64,000 nucleotides of DNA from Theileria orientalis strain Shintoku (Eukaryota; Apicomplexa; Aconoidasida; Piroplasmida; Theileriidae), in assembly GCF_000740895.1 (NCBI RefSeq), contig NC_025260.1, forward strand, positions 2,336,001 through 2,400,000, given 5' to 3'. Both the position numbers and the translations under genes were made by a program. The notes below the pieces were generated by a model. It did not search any database. It was given only the letters and a program-made list of their open reading frames with translations, and was not told the DNA's origin. Below, piece after piece: positions 11,572-23,284 of the stretch (the first letter of the stretch is position 1; each line of letters begins with the position of its first letter).

Positions 11572-12596
11572 CTACATTATTGGATTTACATCAACACTCG
11601 GCTGTATATAATCTGTTTGCAGTACAAAATTTGAACTTTCAGCCTTCCAAATGTGACTGCTCCTTAAAACTTTAAACAATTCCCCCGAAAGTAAGCTACA
11701 GGCCTCCTTAGCCACGTCCAGCGCCTATTTAGTAAAGTTATTTAATTTGAAACGCAACTAACGTCCTTTAGAGACTCTCCTATATAGCATCCCTTTGAAT
11801 ATAACAATGCAATTGTCTTTAATTGTGAACACAATCCCAGGTTCACCACTGTTAGGTCAGGGTCCAATGATTTATAATATTCCTCCTCCTAAATTAGAGT
11901 TGTTTACGTTTGTAAGTTTTTTATGTTGCAGTTTATTCGTTTAATTATATTCAAAGGAGTTCTTACCTCCCTTGTTAGGTCGAGAGCGACAGTTAGTTGC
12001 TGATTCCGATCTTTGAAAACACACTGAATAAATGATGTATAAAAGACTTCCACCGATATATCTATAAGCGTACCACTGAACAAGCTGCGATCACATCGTA
12101 TACATGAATGCCACAGTCTATCAATGCTAAACACATTCCCATCAGGACGGTAGGCAAAAGGCCACCGTCGTCGTTTGAAATAATGACATATGCCTCTATA
12201 ATTTGACAGGGATAGTTGTCCATTATGATGTGCTTTTCAAAAGTTTCCAGAATCTGTGTTTTCAGAGTTTCCAAGTCTTTCTGGGTGTGAAACGAGTCGT
12301 TTGAGGTCACCTCTAGGGTGAATTGGCCGAAGTCTGAGGCGGCCTTCTTTGCGGACACTTTAGGCAAGTTAACCAAGCATTTAACGATGGTGTTCCCCAA
12401 ATTGATTATGCAAGACCCGTGGAAGGTGCTCGACGTTGACAGCTTCACATCTAAAACAGAAATGATGCCGCATATAGGTTTTATAAACACAGTTAACTTA
12501 TTCTGTATTATTTAATCGTAATTATCAGTTACCCAGAGGCCTCAGCTGAGTGAATCGGTCAGTCATTTCTGTATCCTCTTCTATGGAATCCTCCAT
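11572..12596 (-). CDS. Exosome core subunit, RNase PH-like (MTR3/RRP46 class)
   Basis: Five exons (12596-12533, 12450-12074, 12023-11967, 11888-11763, 11724-11572) encode 258 residues. RNase PH-fold subunits form the hexameric ring of the RNA exosome, which degrades and trims RNA 3'-5'. Visible hallmarks are FTQLRPLDV followed by GSCIINLGNTIVKC (the usual R-G/A-x-x-G-S-x-x-x-x-x-G-x-T core), GGLLPTVLMGMCLALIDCGI, VYDVIAACS and LTVALDLTREE. The second and third exons must be joined through intron 12024-12073 to keep the frame. Phosphorolytic residues are not evident, as in eukaryotic ring subunits. Whether it is MTR3, RRP46 or RRP41 needs a tree. Confidence 0.85.
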
Positions 12597-12665
12597 ACTG
12601 TAATCTCCAATATGGACCAATTATTGAATTACTATGATACAAATATAAATGTGTAAATACAAAAT

Positions 12666-15006
12666 TCACTCAGGTGTGTGATTAAATGACAACAGGCTTT
12701 TAAGTAAACTTAAAGTGCCATGAAGGGCTGTTTTTGCACAAGCAGTGGGCGCGGGGCTGTGTTTATAGTCCGAGAACATGCTCCAGCTCTCATAATCCAC
12801 AAATTCGTCTATCAAATCCGCGTCCAAGGTGTAGACTATTTCGTCGAAATGTGCTTTTATCTTGTCATTGGTCTCTGAGTTACTTATAAGGTCAATCGCT
12901 GTTGACGACGTTAACGCGCTGGACGTTTTAAAAATTTTATCAATTGACTCTGCGATCACCCTTGCTTTCGGGCTAAAATACATTTCTGAACGCCCAGGAA
13001 CAAACAAGAATGCGTACAGTACTGTCAAATGGTTCAGGTGCCTCCTCTTAATTTCTTCCATGGTCGTTCCGTGGTTCACTCTGTTTACGTCGTCCCAGAA
13101 GTGGTCCATGATGAGTTTAAAGTATATCACGAGACTATTGCTCAGACTTGTGAGTATGAAGAGTATTTGTGGAGCTCTGTGTGTATTTTTATTCGTCCTC
13201 CACTTGCAGTCGTTAATCAGCGCCTCAACCTTCTCTTTAAACCTCAGGAATTCAAGAACATGATTAAAAATCGCAGAGTACCTGAATATAAAATATGTGT
13301 GCCCGAATGCATAACTGTATAAACGTATATGCGTGTGCTTGTTACTATATAAACCTACATCTCCATGGTCTCCTCAAGAAATAACACTGAGGCACGCCTT
13401 CCAACTACCCCAATCTGAGTTAATTTGAGTAAACAGTTGTTAAACATACCACGTACTTATCACGAACACGGTCTATCTTAATTCTGGCCATGATGTAACC
13501 AAGTTCTTCCATATCAAGCTATAAATTTATATCTTCACGTACTGCATTAAACTTACTTGTGATAGTATTGATGAAGCGTTGTTCAGCTGATCTTCACAGA
13601 TTCTTTCAAACAGTGATTTGATCCTCTTTTCCTTCAAAATACTTTTAGTTCTAAAAGCATTGTCACCGAACTAAAAAACAGCTATTTGTGTTGTCGACGT
13701 GTAATCACTATAATAATACTTATTAAAATGTTATCGCTGGTTAAACCAGCAGTTATACACCAATATTTCTTACCCGTGATAGTGCGATACAATTAAAAAG
13801 GTACAAATAGTGATGATATTTGTACTTGTTCCTCAATATAGACTCAGTCATACCCATCCCGAGGGCAATAAACTTTTTAAACTTGAGGTTTAGGTAACTT
13901 ATCATCTTAAACTCAATTGAATCCGAGTCTATGCTACATATTCGCAACAGGTTCTTCTTTAGGTCCTTGTCGAACAGTGCCTTGTGGTTCTTTCTCGAAC
14001 TCGTTGGGTCCAAAGCCTCTATGTTTTCCGATATCTGTCTTGCCGTGGCGTTAACTTCCTCGAATATTGTAAACATGTTCTGCGTGGTCAGCGTCAGCAC
14101 GTAGTCCTTCCTGTCCCTGAACGCATAGTAGAGCAGGAACCTCCACATCCTCGTCAGTCTCCTGTCGTTCGTCATTTCAGAGGTGCGGAGCTTCACCATC
14201 AACAGGGTCAACATTGCGTTTGGCATTTCGCTCTTGTCGATGCTGTTGTTTTTCAGATAGTTCAGAAAAAGCTCAATCAGGTTCGTCAGACTCTCCATTA
14301 TCTCCAAGAAGGGCATTATGTTTACGTAGAGGTCCAAGATCCTGCTATCCCTGGAGTCCGATACAAACTTGTGTTTGTCAAACAGCTCAAATACTGGCGA
14401 CGTGAGCTCGTCCAGGTTCCTGATGAAGTCCGGATGCGGCATCCATTCTTCGTTCTGGCTGTAAACCTTCTTCAGGTACCTCTCCTGGATTCTGAACATG
14501 ATCAGGCGCCAGTCGTTGAAGATGACGTTAATCGCCGTGCAGAAGCCCTCGAAGTTTTCCTTCCAGTACCAGTCGTAGCTTTCTTTCGGTCCGTGCTCAT
14601 GGCCATTCAGCACTGTCGCTTCTTCCAACATCAACACTATTAACGATGGAGCCACTGGTTTGCCTTTAGAGTCCTTGTATGCTTCTGATAGTGCGTCGTT
14701 CAATCTGTTAAGGAGATGTATTCCTGATCCGAAATGTGCAAACTCATTCAGGAGCGACGTGATTGCGGAGGCTGAAACGTGAGGGGTGTTCACTTTTTCT
14801 GCTATTTTTAGCACGTCTGGATACTTTCCTACTTGATAAAAACTCCCCAGTTCAACGCTGGTGTCATAGAAGGGACTAGTGTCGTAACCGCTCAGTAGCA
14901 ATATTATTTTATTCACTATACTTAACTCATATTCGGCATAAACAGATCTAGGATTTCTATTCTTCAAAGAATCCACCTTATTTAACAGAACAAGGTCCGA
15001 ATCCAT
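12666..15006 (-). CDS. Conserved hypothetical protein, helical, 695 residues
   Basis: Five exons (15006-13774, 13670-13557, 13518-13450, 13414-13359, 13281-12666) total 2088 nt with clean phases. I do not recognise the family. The protein looks almost wholly alpha-helical, with alternating hydrophobic and charged residues and several long Leu/Ile-rich helices (for example IMESLTNLIELFLNYL). There is no signal peptide, clear membrane segment, zinc site or nucleotide-binding loop. This composition suits a HEAT-like or nucleoporin/vesicle-tether type scaffold, which is only an inference. It lies head-to-tail with the exosome gene, 69 bp away. Confidence 0.75.
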
Positions 15007-15115
15007 CTTAGATCAACTTGTTACGGATATTTTACAGAACTTATTTTTAAAATACCATCACTATATCATTTCTTTTGAACACACTTAACACCAATTGTTT
15101 AATTTAATATCAGTG

Positions 15116-15346
15116 CTATCCTACTAGCAATTCTAGCGAAATTATGATAAGATTCAATAGAATCAGGAGGACCCGCAGATATGTACGTACCGAATGAAAG
15201 AGCAGAGACAACTTACTTTTAAATGTATTACTATAGGTTGGCTTATCTAATCCCAGAGGCCTAAGTACCCTTTTTTCATTCAAGATTCCCATGGCGTTTA
15301 AAACAAGCACGGTGGCTTCTACTAAGTGTATAAAGCTGAAGGCCAT
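15116..15346 (-). CDS. YOS1 / IER3IP1-family ER-Golgi transport protein
   Basis: A single exon of 76 residues. Yos1 family proteins are about 75-85-residue ER-Golgi membrane proteins that act with Yip1 and Yif1 in COPII transport. The family pattern is intact. An N-terminal hydrophobic helix (LVEATVLVLNAMGIL) is followed by NEKRVLRPLGL (compare EERFLxxxG), then FKSKLSLLFHSVRTYLRVLL (compare TKSKxxxLIxxVQTLLRIPL), and a C-terminal hydrophobic helix ending in a glycine. No intron is needed. It is divergent from GluRS across 304 bp. Confidence 0.88.
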   Translation of the reverse strand: MAFSFIHLVEATVLVLNAMGILNEKRVLRPLGLDKPTYSNTFKSKLSLLFHSVRTYLRVLLILLNLIIISLELLVG

Positions 15347-15650
15347 GGCTGCGATTTATGGATTTATGATACAAAAAACAGTCTTCGTAGTTAATATGTT
15401 TTAATTTTTTTTAAAATTGGTTGAAAATTTTAGTATAGCTTAGATTATCAACAATGTGTAGTAGATACATTGACATATATTAATGTCCCTATCAAACACA
15501 AAATTATTAAAATTTGATTTAGAAATTATAATAAATGATATATATGAATATAATTATACATGAAATAAACTAAATATGTTAAAAAATTAATTGAGAAAAA
15601 AATATTATAGTGTATACATCAGTACAAATGTGATGTGGATTTAAAGTCAC
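15347..15650. promoter_or_regulatory. Divergent promoter region between YOS1 and GluRS
   Basis: 304 bp of very AT-rich sequence between two divergent starts. It must contain both 5' leaders. No specific motif recognised. Confidence 0.5.
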
Positions 15651-18145
15651 TTGTATATTATTAAATATTTTCAAATGAAAGCAAGTAATCCATGTTCACT
15701 TGTTGTTAATTATTCTGTACAGAATCCACCTTATGGCGCTGTAATACTGTCCTGTATATCAAAATATTTACAAAAATCGGAATCGAGCCCCGTTGAATTT
15801 AATTTAGATAATAAATTGCAAAACAATGAGTTTTCTCTGAATGGTAATAATTTAAACGAGGTTGAATTGGCCAAGAAACTAACAACCTTGCTTCCCTACT
15901 GTGATAAATTGTTAGACGTTCCAGAATACTCTGAATTAGATTATTGGCTTAAGGTGTTACTGTTGGAAAGAGAAAAGCATCTTGAAACTAAGAAGGCGTT
16001 TTTTGAAAATGTGGAATACTTTGAACAAATGAACAATCACCTGGCACACAGAACGTATTTGATCGGTTATAGACTCTCGCTGTCAGATGTCGTACATTTT
16101 AGCTTCCTAAGAAGGTAAGAAGTAAAATAAATAAAGTGTTATAGCAATTGCAACGTGAATTCACTTAAGAATAAGTACCCACACCTAGTAAGATGGTACA
16201 ATTTTATTTCGAACGTGCCAGGTACGAAAAACCGAGTGTAATAGTAAGTAGGAACGTACGAATGCCTGAAAAAATACGACGCACCTGCAAGAGTACAATA
16301 CAAGAAGCCGTTTACAAAGCAGGAGCAGCAAGACAACTCCTACAAAGGAGTGCTGAAGGGAGCGGAGGAAGGATGTGTAGTGACGAGGTTCCCGCCGGAG
16401 CCCTCAGGATACCTGCACATAGGCCACGCGAAGGCAGCAATGCTGAACTATTACTTCGCACAGAAGTATAAAGGAAGGATGCTAGTGAGGTAAGAATAGG
16501 TGGTGTAATTGGCCAATAAAATGAACAGATTCGACGACACGAACCCGAGTAAGGAGAAGGACGAGTACGTGGACTCGATCATGGAGGACCTGAAGAGCCT
16601 TAACATCAAGTACGACGAGCTGAGTTACACGTCAGACTATTTTGACGTGTTCCAGGAGTACGCAGTGAAGCTGATAAAAAAAGGTGAGATAAAAAGATTA
16701 TTGAGAAATAAAAGGGATTTATAGGAGTCGTCTACTGCGATGACACGGATGTGGAGACGATGAGGAAGCAAAGAGGAGAAGGAATAGAGTCAGAAGCAAG
16801 AAATAACACAATAGAAAAAAATTTGGAGTTATTTGAAGAGATGATCAAGGTGAGGAAAAGGAAAAATAAAGTGAGAGTAGGGAACACCAGTGGGAGTGAA
16901 AAATTGCGTTAGAGCAAAGATGGACATGAAAAATAAAAACAAGTGCCTGAGAGACCCAGTGTTCTACAGATGTGTGACGAACGTGCCTCACCACAGAACA
17001 GGAGATAAGTACAAAGCATATCCAACCTACGAGTTCGCATGTCCAATAGTGGACTCACTGCAAGGAGTGACGCACTCGCTGAGAACGAACGAGTATTCAG
17101 ATAGAATACCACTCTACTACTGGGTGCTGGAAATGTGTGAATTGAAGCACGTGGAAATATACGAGTTCAGCAGAATGAACTTCATAAGGACGACGCTGTC
17201 AAAAAGGAAGCTGAGGTGGTTCGTGGAAAACAAGTACGTCAATGGATGGGATGACCCAAGAATGCCAACAGTCAAAGGAATACTGAGAAGAGGGCTGAAA
17301 GTACAGTCGCTGTTCGAGTTCATACTGGACCAGGGACCGTCGAAGTCAGTGAACCTGATGGAGTGGGATAAGCTGTGGGCAAAAAATAAACAAATAATAG
17401 ACCCAGTGGCGCCTAGGTACGTAGCAGTGGCCTCGAACTGCGTAGTAATGACAGTGAAGAATTACGAGGAGCCGGAGCAGAAGAAGAGACCGTTACACCC
17501 GAAAAACGCAGACCTGGGAGAAACAGACCTGGCATTCGGAGATAAAGTGATTGTGGAAAAGGAAGACTTTGACCTGATAGAGGAGAACGAAGAAGTAACG
17601 CTGATGAAATGGGGAAACGCGTACGTAAATAAGGAAAAAAGGGAGCTCACACTTAACCTTAAGGGAGACTTTAAGCTGACGAAGAAGAAGATACACTGGT
17701 TGCCAGTGTCAGAAACAGTAAGTAGATAGAATAGAGCATCGCAGGCAAAGAGTAGCTGTAAATGCCTGTAAATAAACTAATTATAATTATTTGTAGCTTG
17801 TGGAGTGTGAGTTGGTGGAGTACGGACACCTGTTGAAGGTGGACAAGGTAGACGCTGAGCTGCTGGTGGACGACGACAGCATGAAGGAGTTCCTGGAGCC
17901 AGTAACAGAGTGGGTGACGAAAGCAGTGGGCGAAATAGGACTGGCGAACCTAGAAAAGGGTAAAGGAAGTCTACAAAATCAAATGTGTACAGGAACGGTG
18001 CTGCAGCTGGAGAGGAAGAGCTACTACATAGTGGACGAGACGACGCAGTCGGGAAAGTTGGTCCTAGTGCAAATACCGGTAAGAAAATAAATAAAATAAA
18101 ACAAATTAGGACGGTAAGGTGGCAAAGACGAAACAGAAGAAGTGA
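15651..18145 (+). CDS. Cytosolic glutamyl-tRNA synthetase
   Basis: Eight exons (15651-16114, 16193-16221, 16252-16489, 16529-16683, 16725-16849, 16881-17717, 17797-18078, 18110-18145) give 721 residues, or 713 if the second ATG at 15675 is used. The enzyme charges tRNA-Glu with glutamate. It has an N-terminal GST-C-like domain ending [10 protein letters not shown], then the Rossmann catalytic core. The class I signatures are [17 protein letters not shown] (HIGH) and TLSKRKL (the KMSKS equivalent). RFDDTNP and [17 protein letters not shown] support the eukaryotic GluRS/GlnRS branch; DDPRMPT favours Glu. A C-terminal anticodon-binding beta-barrel ends in a basic KTKQKK tail. Exon 2 is a 29-nt microexon, fixed by phase and by the conserved WYNFI segment. 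Confidence 0.95.
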
Positions 18146-18501
18146 AGAGCAGGAGGAAGAGGAAAAGCACAGAATCGAGACTAAAGTGTAAAGAGTAGCA
18201 CTAATGTCGATTTTAACTGTTAATACACGTGTAGTAAATTCAAAATAGGAATTTAAACAAAATAAATTGCACATTTATACACAGCAACGGCATTCTAAAT
18301 GGAAGGTTGTCTTAACGATATGGGTGGAAGATGGGAACACACTCAAAAGTAGAACTAGGGCACAACTCGGTGCAAAAGTATAAAATATATGCATAAAAGG
18401 GTGTACATGATTAAAAAGGATAAGATGGAAAATTAAACTCGACTTTTTTTAGAAGACATAGCTCTAAAATTCAAAACCAAAACCTGATCTGAAAAAAGGG
18501 C
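18146..18501. other. Intergenic, upstream of the START-like gene
   Basis: 356 bp between two plus-strand genes, AT-rich, with nothing recognised. Confidence 0.45.
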
Positions 18502-21001
18502 ATGGATCACTCGTATTCAATAGATACATGCCTATACAACAGCGGAAGTCTATCAAAAATGGATTCGACCGGCCTTAAGAACCATAAAAATGAAGATGAG
18601 AGTAAATTGGCGAGAACCATAGAAGAGGAACTGGGACTAGCAAGTGCCTACGGTGAAAACAAAACCTCAGGTCTAGAATCCAAAATCGACTTTCTGAAGA
18701 AGTGGATGGACAGCTTCTCGAAGCTGAAGCTCTCGGAAAGGATGAGCGTGCTGAAAAATTACCTGGACTTCAAGTCAGAGTTCGAGTACTCAGAAAGTAG
18801 CGTGGAAGCAGACGGCCCAAAAGCGTCAAAAACAGAAGAAAACGGTAAGTTCAGTGTAAACTCATGTATATAATCAGAACTGACGGAAGCGAGTACCACA
18901 GCATTCACTTCGAAGGAGTTTACGTCAACAGAGGCCCCGGTGACGAAGAAGAAGTTCGGATCAGCGAGATCAGAGGCGAAAAAGGCAAAGAAGAAGGGAG
19001 CGACAACGCCAGTAACGCCGATAATGCAGGTAACTTCGATAACGCCGACATCAGCCGCGTCAACGCCAAGGAGCGCAGCGTACGCAACCCTTGACAAGAA
19101 AACGCTGGAAAAGGTGTTTGTGCTGTTCGTAGAGACCACAAATAAGTTAGCAAAGAAGGCAGTGGAAAATAACCAACACGTGCTGACAGATAAGCTGCTG
19201 TGTAACATGTTTAAGATGCTGCAAGAGGCGTACGCAGAAGACTACGTGACCGACTACACGGAGTCTCTGGACGCACAGGGAATACACCCACTGTTCAACG
19301 TAGATTTTAACATACCGCCGAACACGCCAGACGTGGTGCGGGAGAAGGTGGAGAAGTTAGCGAAGGACGAAACGTTCAGAGAGACAATCTCGGAGAAGGT
19401 GTACATGTTCCAGTTCATAGAAAAGTTTAAGCTGCTTGACCTGCACAAGCTGTGTCTGAGCCACAGGCACTCCATGGTGACCGAACTGTGGAACCTGTGC
19501 TTCGACACAGTGGTGAACAAGAGGTCGCACGACTGGGACAAGGTGTACAGATGCAGAAACCTCGTGTTCGAGGGCAGCGGCAAGATTAAGCTGCCGACGG
19601 ACCTGCGACACCTGGACGCGAAGTTGAACAGCGACGACATGTCGCAGTTCAGCGACAGCGCAAGCTCAAAAATGACGAGCGAAAACAACCTGGCAGATAT
19701 GGAAAGATACGGAGTGCAGTCGGAGGACGTGGCGGGCTACGAGGACATGGACATTGGAAAGTCCAAGGACAAGTGGATAAAGGAGGTGTACATCTCGAAC
19801 TCGAGAGTGCTCAACTACATAGTCAACACAAACAGGATGTTGGAGCAGGAAAGAGTGGAGATTTTAAAGGGGCACTTTAACTTCACAGGGACCCGGGAGC
19901 CCGGGACCTGGGTGAGAGAGCCAAGTAAGTGCAAAATTGTAACCATAGGCACAGTTATTCGTATTATTCCTTTACGATTATTTAAGCCAGATATCGTAGG
20001 AAACGTAGCATAATTATAGGCCATTAGTAGTTGAGTAAAGATCGATTATTAATTAATCTTTAGATAACCAGTTGCCGACCTATTGTCTGATAGAGAAAAA
20101 GGCAGTGAACATAAAAATTAGAGGTAAACTGCCCTGCGATATTATAACGGCACTATCAATAATCTCTGACTCCGAGTTGGCCACCGAATGGGTACCGTTT
20201 TCCAAGGATAGCAAGGACCTAAAAATATTTACGAAGACGAGCCGTATTTTTAAACAGGTGACTATTAGGTGTTATGCACAGATAAATGTTTTTAGTTTTG
20301 TATTTATTCTACAATAATTGTATTTTGTAAAACATTTACACCGATTATAGATTAAACTATATAACCCGTTATGCTAACAAATAAAAAAAAAGTAATAAAA
20401 TTAATAGGTCTATGACTATCCGGTGATTGGACATAAGGAGACTGTCTTCCACGGTATATCGACGAATTTACTGGACGAAGCAAACTGCGTGATCATTTCA
20501 TGCTCAAACCCCCCGGCGAGTAAGAAGGAAGCGGAATACGTGATGAACGCGTTCAAGCAGGGAGGTGTCGAAAAAAGCAACTACCTAAGAGTGGACTCGA
20601 ACTATAACTTTGCAATCTCAGGGTACATGGTGAGCAAGGTGCAGAAGAAAAACCAGAAGTCGGGAGACATACTCTTCATACTATTCCCGTACAGCGAGGA
20701 GGAGACGCTGATGGAGGCGTACGGCAACGTGATCCAGGACGTGAAGATCGTGCCCATGAAGTTCGTGGTCTTCATAGCGAAGAAGATGATCCTGGGCATG
20801 TTCAGAAAGGTCTCGCGCATCTGCAAAAACTTCAAGGACTCGAAGTTCGCGAAGTCGGTGGAGGACCGCTCGGACTTCTGCACGTGGATGAACGGAGTGT
20901 ACCGCGAGTACAAGGTGAACAACCCGCAGACCTTCGTGACAAACCAGCCGCTCGCGACGTACACATACTCGCTGAGCAGCGGAAGGAGGAAGTTCAAGTG
21001 A
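18502..21001 (+). CDS. START-like lipid-binding domain protein
   Basis: Four exons (18502-18844, 18878-19924, 20064-20257, 20408-21001) encode 725 residues. The first ~200 residues are charged, with a Lys/Thr/Pro-rich linker. A helical middle part follows. Residues from about 470 to the end resemble START/Bet v1-type domains: KIRGKLPCDIITALSII, a WVPFS segment, an FKQVYDYPVIGHKETVFHG strand pair, an NCVIISCSNPP strand, a long strand containing PMKFVVFIAKKMIL and a terminal helix. START domains bind lipids in a hydrophobic pocket. The ligand cannot be inferred here. No signal peptide or membrane anchor is present. The last 8 coding bases overlap the end of the gene on the opposite strand (20994-21251). 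Confidence 0.7.
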
Positions 21002-21251
21002 CCCGCAAAACGCGCTCGCCGATGCGGATGAAACGCTTGCGGCGCTTGCTCTTGTAGGTTCTCCGTCGCATATTCGTGCCCCAAGTCCTAAGGGTCATGC
21101 GGTCGTAGGGGACTGCGGGAAGAGAGCCGCAGTAGATACATTTGAAAAAATCGCCAAACAAGGCAGCCCTATTTAGGCTAAAACTAGTGTACACAGATTT
21201 AAAAGGTAGACTAGCTTTAACAATGTGGCCCAGCTTAGTCAAGTTGGCCAT
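20994..21251 (-). CDS. Small basic protein, possible organellar ribosomal protein
   Basis: An 85-residue single-exon frame. The first half (MANLTKLGHIVKASLPFKSV) could be a mitochondrial presequence, followed by a Cys-x2-Cys (CIYC). The last 30 residues are extremely basic (NMRRRTYKSKRRKRFIRIGE). This layout is common in small organellar ribosomal proteins such as bL34 or bL35, but I cannot match a specific family. It overlaps the START-like gene tail-to-tail by 8 bases. Codons are balanced and the frame is not a simple shadow of the neighbour, since most of it lies in otherwise empty sequence. Confidence 0.55.
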   Translation of the reverse strand: MANLTKLGHIVKASLPFKSVYTSFSLNRAALFGDFFKCIYCGSLPAVPYDRMTLRTWGTNMRRRTYKSKRRKRFIRIGERVLRVT

Positions 21252-21507
21252 AAATTAATTTGAATGTTCTGCTTACATCCGATACACCACCAACGTAGAT
21301 TTCGCGTATTTATTTAAGCGTTTCGTGCCCATATAATAATTATTAAACAGATAAAGGGTGGAAGGATGCTATGTCATTAAAGGAAGTGGTAAAAATAGAT
21401 AGTGTGTCAGTCGCGTATTGGACTAGGAATCCCGTAACCCTACAGGTTATTCTGAATAACAGATATAATAAATAGTAAGTAGATGCAAATTAAAAATTAA
21501 GTGGACT

Positions 21508-23284
21508 TTAAAAATAAAACCTCCAATTCGTCCTGGTGTGTGGACTTTCTACAGACGATGTGGACATAACCGCCCGAGTTCGGCCGAACTGAACAATAAT
21601 AGTGTTGTGATACAACGTACCTTGAACGAGCGGCTCGGAACACATCTTATTTTCAGACAATACGTACAAGGACATTATGAAAACCTCAGTCTCCCTCAGA
21701 AGAACCTCACTAAAAACGGACTTATGCCATAAACAAATACCATGACTTCTTGAACAGGCCGTAAACAGTATCCTTTGAAATAATGCCGTTGTTTACCTTC
21801 AATAACTCGAAAGATTCCGAGCTGCCCTCAGAGCCAGGGTCTGAGTCCTACAGACACTATGTTGACTTCAAAACATACTTTTAGGCTCCGAAGACCCAAA
21901 TTGTCGATGAACCCTAGTATGTTACTCAGGGGCGAGTTATTCTCGTTTAGGTCTTCCAAATCAGAGTGGACGTTCTTCTTGTTCAGCTCATGTATCATGT
22001 TCTTGACAGTTTGCTCGTTCTTGGTGCTATTCTTCTTAACAGCGTTGAAAATTTTAACGAAAACATCCCTGTTCCTCTCAAGAGCCTCCAACTTAAACCT
22101 CAGTTCAGGTTTGAAGGTCTCAAGTCTGCGGCGTTTTTTTCTATACACCTGTGTGTCCCCTGACTCTTTGAGTAAATTCAGATTATCATTGAGAAACTTG
22201 AGACTAAATCTGTGCTGAGCCTTTAAACTGGTGTTAAAATGTTCGTCTTTTGATCCTATGTGTACCTGAACGATTATTGATGAGGACAGTTGACTACCCT
22301 GGTGTGTTGAAATTGGGAATTGCACTGAGAAATTTTAAACCCAGAGGAAGTTTTCTCAAATAACTCCTCAAGTTTCCCGTAGTCTATTCCATTCGGAGCT
22401 TCAGAAGAGAGAACGACAGTGGTTGGGGATATTTTTGATAAGCTATGTTGCAGGCGCTGGTACAGTTTAGAGTCCTTACTGGTGTATTTAGGGTCCGTTA
22501 AATCTATTTCAACGGTAACAGAATCCTCTAAATTAAGTATAATTAGAGATCAAACACTTGTGTTTTTAATTATTTACCGCTGTCCTTAGTATTCAAATAC
22601 ATGAAAATAAATTGTATATTAAAGGTAACCTATGTGTTAATATAAAAATTACCTTTATTGCGATCGACTAGTTTACAATTGGAGAGACCCAGGGTCCTAA
22701 ACACCTCCAAATCCAGCTAAACAAGAGTGAAATTACGATTAAATTACCACTAAATATAGCAATCCCTTGGAATTTATTAAAAATCTGATCTTGGACGAGG
22801 GCGTGTGATATACATTGAACAGGGATATCCTCTTCGGGATCAAAAACGCAGTAACAAAATGGACTTTGGTTAAATCAGTGAGTGAAACATTGTGAATAAG
22901 ACAGCTGGAATCCTGTAAAAATCAAATTAGCGAAGTAATAGAAGAAGAAATGTACTTAGCTACACATTTAAGTAACAACTAAAAAATATACTTTTTGCGA
23001 TAAAAATTCGTTTTGAAATTTATTTAAAACCGAGTTATCCCTAAAAGGGTAGGACAAAGTCGCCTAGAAATTTTAAATTTTAAGGAAGGACCGAATAATC
23101 TGTCATAAAGTAGATAAATTAAAATGTAAAAATAACATACACATTTAATAAAATTTCCCTGGTAAATCAACTCCTTAGTTGTCACATATAAAGTTTCCAT
23201 AGACCTTATGTACGAATTTTGGGATTTTGTGTTAAGGACAATAAAGCGGAAATCGAAGGACGAAGGCAAGTTGTCTTTTGACAT
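21508..23284 (-). CDS. Uncharacterised multi-exon protein
   Basis: At least eight exons run from ATG 23282-23284 to TAA 21508-21510. The clearest joins are a 32-nt intron within 22266-22300, a roughly 30-nt intron near 21850-21880, one near 21785-21805, and a 31-nt intron ending about 21705. The last of these leads into an open terminal exon (about 21508-21704) that ends GRTRAVMSTSSVES...NWRFYF. The first intron (about 22915-23145) may contain a further tiny exon. The middle part has a Lys/Arg-rich patch (RKKRRRLETFKPELRF) and a helical, Asn-rich region. I do not recognise the family. There is no signal peptide or membrane segment. A nuclear or chromatin role is only a guess. Confidence 0.6.

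Noticed and set aside
12062..12134. Reading straight through 12024-12073 in another frame of the exosome gene
   Set aside because: It gives LFSGTLIDIS, vaguely like family sequence, but it needs a frame change in the conserved YDVIAACS block. Intron 12024-12073 gives a phase-correct VCVFKDRNQQLTVALD instead.
21538..21732. 64-residue plus-strand frame in the gap before 21732
   Set aside because: The opposite strand carries a phase-consistent terminal exon of the unknown minus-strand gene with better coding character.
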